In this document: positions 60,473-64,000 of the stretch, piece by piece | Layout: each line of letters begins with the position of its first letter | Numbering within the stretch: position 1 is the first letter of the stretch | Origin: Alligator mississippiensis | Lineage: Eukaryota > Chordata > Crocodylia > Alligatoridae | Direction: 5' to 3' | Length of the DNA: 64,000 bases | Assembly: GCF_030867095.1 (NCBI RefSeq) | Contig: NC_081832.1 | Location: 38,139,756-38,203,755 of the forward strand | Translations under genes and position numbers: made by a program | Notes under the pieces: model-generated | Databases searched by the model: none | Told to the model about the DNA's origin: nothing | Seen by the model: only the letters and a program-made list of their open reading frames with translations

Positions 60473-61446
60473 TGAGATGCATCTACCACCTCAACTGCGT
60501 GAGACATTGTGTCAAAAAGTCATTATTACCAAGTTTTCTAAGGCTGTAGACGGAGATAATACTAAACCATTTTTTTAGGGGAAGTGGTTGATACATTACC
60601 CTGGAAAGTGTGTATAGGGTAACTGAAAGGCATAATCAGGGTGGGCAGTTTGTGTAACTAGGGCAGGGTGACTGGAACAGCAGCCCCTGGTGTAAACTTG
60701 GGAGGGCAGGGGTGGAAAAATAACAGCTGCTGCTTTAGCCACAACCCATCCCAACTCAGGGTTGCCTGCTTGAGAAGTTCTAGGGAAGAATTCTATTTTT
60801 TTACAAAGGTAATGGTTGGGGTGAGGAGAAAGCAACTTTTAATATTTATCTAGGGATCACAAGGTAGTTTGCATAAAGGGATGATCTTTAAGTTTTTTCA
60901 CTTGAATTTCTCTCTCATCCAACATAAATCTGAGAAAACCATTTCCTAGATGCCATTCTCATTCTATAGCAACCCATAGCTTTGAATAAGGTTTCACACA
61001 TCAGTTATAATGTCCTCCAACTGAGCTGTGTAATTGCATGCCATTATATCGGGTGCTGTAAGACCTCCCATCTTACAAGGCCTGTATAAATACTGATGCA
61101 CTCATCCTTGGCCTTTATTTTTTTGAGATGAAGTTCAGGAGAATAGCTTGCCACGCCTTGAAGGTGCTCTCTGGTATACATATAGGTAAACACTGGAATA
61201 GAAAGAGAAATCTCCATCCTCATCCAGTCTTTGAAGGATTTTGCTGTTTTAGACCAGACTGGTAAATAATTAGCATTTAGAAGGTTCTCATACTTTTCTA
61301 TAAGATTAATGCCTGGGTATCTCACTGAATTTTTAACCCACTTATAAAGGTTTTCACATTCCTCCTTAGGTTTCTCAGAAATATCAGAATGATAAATCAG
61401 AAATGTTACATAATTATTTTGTTTTTGTTATGTATTTATTAGCTTT

Positions 61447-61560
61447 ATATAGAATAATAGGAAAGTAGGGCTGGAAAAGACCTCATGAGGTCATTTAGTC
61501 CAGGCCCTGTTCATTGTAGGATCATCCCTGATTAAATGATCCCAGCCAACTGTCTCTCAA
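61447..61560 (-). mobile_element. CR1 3' tail
   Basis: The + strand reads gtagggctggaaaagacctc, then gaggtcatttagtccagg, the complement of a CR1 3' end. The main-family hAT begins directly after it at 61562. Confidence 0.6.
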
Positions 61561-61561
61561 C

Positions 61562-62270
61562 TAGGGCTGTGTGAGTCTTCGGATCCCGCTTCGGATCCAG
61601 ATCCACTTCAGACACTTCGGCATCTGAAGCGGCATGCTCAAATTGAATTGGGGCCTCAGCAAAAGTATCTGAAGTGGGTTGGAGCATCCCAAAGTGCTTC
61701 AGATCCACTTTGGACGCTTCAGACCCGCTTCAGACAGCTTGATTGACAATTAGAAGAGGGAGGGGGAGTGGGGGAGGGATGAAGAGTGAGGGGGGGAGTG
61801 ATGGGGAGCGGGGGGGGGGAGGGGGGGGAGAGACTGACATCTGTAGGTAGCCAGTGAGAAGGATTTCTCACTGGCTACCTTTTCAATGGCAGCATTTGTG
61901 GGATGGGAGGGGAAGCAGGGGAGGGACGGAGAGTGGGGGGAAGTCTGACCTCTGTAGGTAGCCAGCAAGAAGGATTTCTCACTGGCAACCTTTCCAATGG
62001 CAGCGTCTGTGGGGTGGGACTAGAAACAGCATAAAAGCCTCTGGTTTGAGATGTTCTGTACTTTTTCGCAGCTTGGTGCCTGTCAGGACCTTTGTGAGAG
62101 ACAAATGCTCACACTGAGACATTGTGGCTTGCTAGCTCAGTACTAGTTGAACTTGCCTGGTCCTTTTTCTTGTTACGAAGGAGTGGGTAGGATTTAGCTT
62201 AGCTTAACTATTCTATTCAATTATTATTAGTATTACGATTCAATTTATTTCTTTGAATAACCCCCTTTGA
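61562..62270 (+). mobile_element. 5' part of main-family hAT
   Basis: It begins tagggctgtgtgagtcttc and repeats the layout of the 43391 copy: cttcggatcc words, a purine tract (61755-61830), gtaggtagccagtgagaagg, the TATA-like cagcataaaagcctctg (62026) and ggtaggatttagctta (62187). A local repetition of gtaggtagccag occurs at 61844 and 61955. Similarity stops near 62270, and no transposase or right end follows. Confidence 0.75.
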
Positions 62271-63040
62271 AACCCCTTTCCCCCCTGCCCCCCACTCCAA
62301 CCTGTCCCGTGTCCCCCCACCCGACGCCGCCATTTCCATTTTCACTGACTGGCTTTCTTGCCTGCACTGCGGGCCAGGCCAGCCTCTGGCTTCTTTACTG
62401 TTCCTTCCATCCAGGACCAACTGCAGGTACTTCCTCAGCCTGGCAAAGCAGTTTTCAACCCTAAAGCTTCCAAAGATGCATGTTTTTTAAGTACTCCTTT
62501 TTTTTTCATAATATACATATAGACATAAAAACACAAGATAAGCCATCACACACCATGAATAACATCATATGTCCAACATAACACAACACAACACAACACA
62601 ACACGTCATCTTTACTTCTTGCTGTCAATTCCTTTATAAAAAGAAAGGCTCTGTGACAGTCCCGTTTGGGTACCTTTGATGCTGATGCTACTGGTGTTCA
62701 GCCAGCTAAGTTATTTTACCTGTTGTCATGTAAAGCGGAGGACCGGGTGTAAGGCTGTAGTGGAGGAGGAGGCCTCAGTGGCCGTGTTGTGCAGAGGCTC
62801 CACCACCAGGAAGGGTGCACTTTAACACATATACAATGTCACCCACCCACATCATGATTTTTGCCTGTCAGCAGCTTGGGGTGCAGGGCCTCAGATGACA
62901 GACTCACCAGATGAAACACAGCTGGCAGGCTTCGTGGCCTGGCAGGGCCCAGCACTCAGGCCTGCACTAGATTTAACCCCACTGTGCCCCAAGACAGACA
63001 CAGTCGCCCAAACACCCACCCACATGACGAGTTCTGCCTG

Positions 63041-64000
63041 TCTCATAGTTTCATAGTGGCTAGGGTCAGGAGGGACCTGAACAGATCATCTAGCCTGACC
63101 CCCTGCCACAGGCAGGAATGAATGCTGGGTTCACAAGACCCCAGACAGGTGATCATCCAACCTCCTCTTGAATTTGCCCAAGGTAGGGGCGAGGACCACT
63201 TCTCTGGGAAGGTGGTTCCAGATTTTGGCCACCCTAACTGTAAAATATTGCCTTCTGATCTCCATCCTAAACCTATTCTCCATCAGCTTATTACCATTGT
63301 TCCTCGTCACCCCAGGTGGTGCTGGGGAGAAAAGAGATCTGCCTATTTGCTGTTGATCCCTCTTGATGAGTTTGTAGGCAGCCACCAGGTCCCCCCTCAG
63401 CCTCCTCTTGCTGAGGCTGAACAGGTTCAGGTCCTTCAGTCTCTCCTCGTAGGGCCTGTCCTGCTGCTCTCTCACCAAGCGGGTGGCCCTCCTCTGAACC
63501 CTCTCCAGGCTGGCCACGTCCCTTTTAAAGTGCGGCACCCAGTACTGGACGCAGTACTCCAACTGCAGCCTGAGCAAAGTCGCATAGAGGGGGAGTATCA
63601 CCTCTCTGGACAGGCTTCAGATGCACCTTTGGATGCATGACAAGGTATGGCTGGCCTTGCTGGCTGAGGTCTGGCATTGGCGGCTCATGTTCATCTTGGA
63701 GTCAATAATGACTACAAGATCTCTTTCCACCTCTGTGCTTTCAAGAAGGGAACTCCCCAGCCTGTATGTATGCTGTGGATTCCTTCTCCCAAGGTGCAGC
63801 ACCCTGCATTTGTCTATGTTGAACCCCATCCTATTCTTGTCTGCCCACTTTTGTAGTCTGTCTAAATCTAGTTGCAGCCTCTCTCTCCCTTCAAGTGTGT
63901 CCACCTCGCGCCACATCTTAGTGTCATCAGCAAACTTGGACAGCGTGCTTTCCACCCCCTTGTCCAAGTCGCTGATGAAGATGTTAAACAGTGCGAGCCC
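63041..64000 (-). pseudogene. CR1 LINE reverse transcriptase, one in-frame stop (continues past window)
   Basis: On the minus strand one frame runs from the window edge to 63131. It contains GVESTLSKFADDTKMWREV, NIDKCRVLHLGRRNPQH and RLGSSLLESTEVERDLV. After a single stop at 63614 it goes on with LPLYATLLRLQLEYCVQYW, ERVQRRATRLVRE, FSLSKRRLRGDLVAAYKLI and NHLPREVVLAPTL. It is the least damaged CR1 in the window. The 3' end is near 63041. Confidence 0.92.

Overview
This is a vertebrate nuclear window, almost certainly from a non-avian sauropsid. A crocodilian is my first guess and a turtle my second. The host coding content is small: four exons of two genes, all on the + strand. They are the last coding exon of UQCC1 (3835-3969) and the first three coding exons of FAM83C (31827-32369, 38051-38218, 60347-60471). 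All have consensus splice sites, and the FAM83C reading frame is open across its two joins. As I recall the human map at 20q11.22, UQCC1 and FAM83C are neighbours transcribed in the same direction, so the pairing supports both calls. The species guess rests on the repeats: many CR1 LINE fragments, abundant hAT and PIF/Harbinger DNA transposons and MITEs (scarce in birds), and no L1 or Alu.

Layout. 1-3834 is the final UQCC1 intron, 3835-3969 its last coding exon, followed by a candidate 3' UTR with AATAAA signals at 4093, 5069 and 5699. About 5.7-31.8 kb is intergenic: a decayed Harbinger element (6-8.2 kb), LTR-like segments, a Harbinger Myb/SANT-like remnant (20 kb), a 2.5 kb hAT element with another hAT nested in it (22359-24857), a minus-strand solo LTR with a 5-bp target duplication (27438-28148), and a non-CR1 LINE with a terminal zinc-finger-like motif (28.2-29.6 kb). 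FAM83C starts at 31827. Intron 1 is 5.7 kb and intron 2 is 22.1 kb. The last coding part of FAM83C lies beyond the window.

FAM83C intron 2 holds most of the novelty. A hAT family with TAGGGCTGTGCGAAG-like ends is present as a transposase-bearing but broken copy (from 43391), as an internally deleted derivative that keeps a piece of the transposase 3' end (39893-41069), and as partial copies elsewhere. A second hAT (48120-51076, perfect 8-bp target duplication) contains a minus-strand CR1 and lies in a field of diverged local duplications (about 48-56 kb). A decayed PIF/Harbinger transposase follows at 56.7-58.2 kb. No transposase or reverse transcriptase here is intact.

I see no operon, CRISPR array, tRNA or rRNA. 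Element boundaries are supported where paired ends and target duplications are quoted, and are otherwise approximate. Family assignments come from reading motifs, not from a database search.
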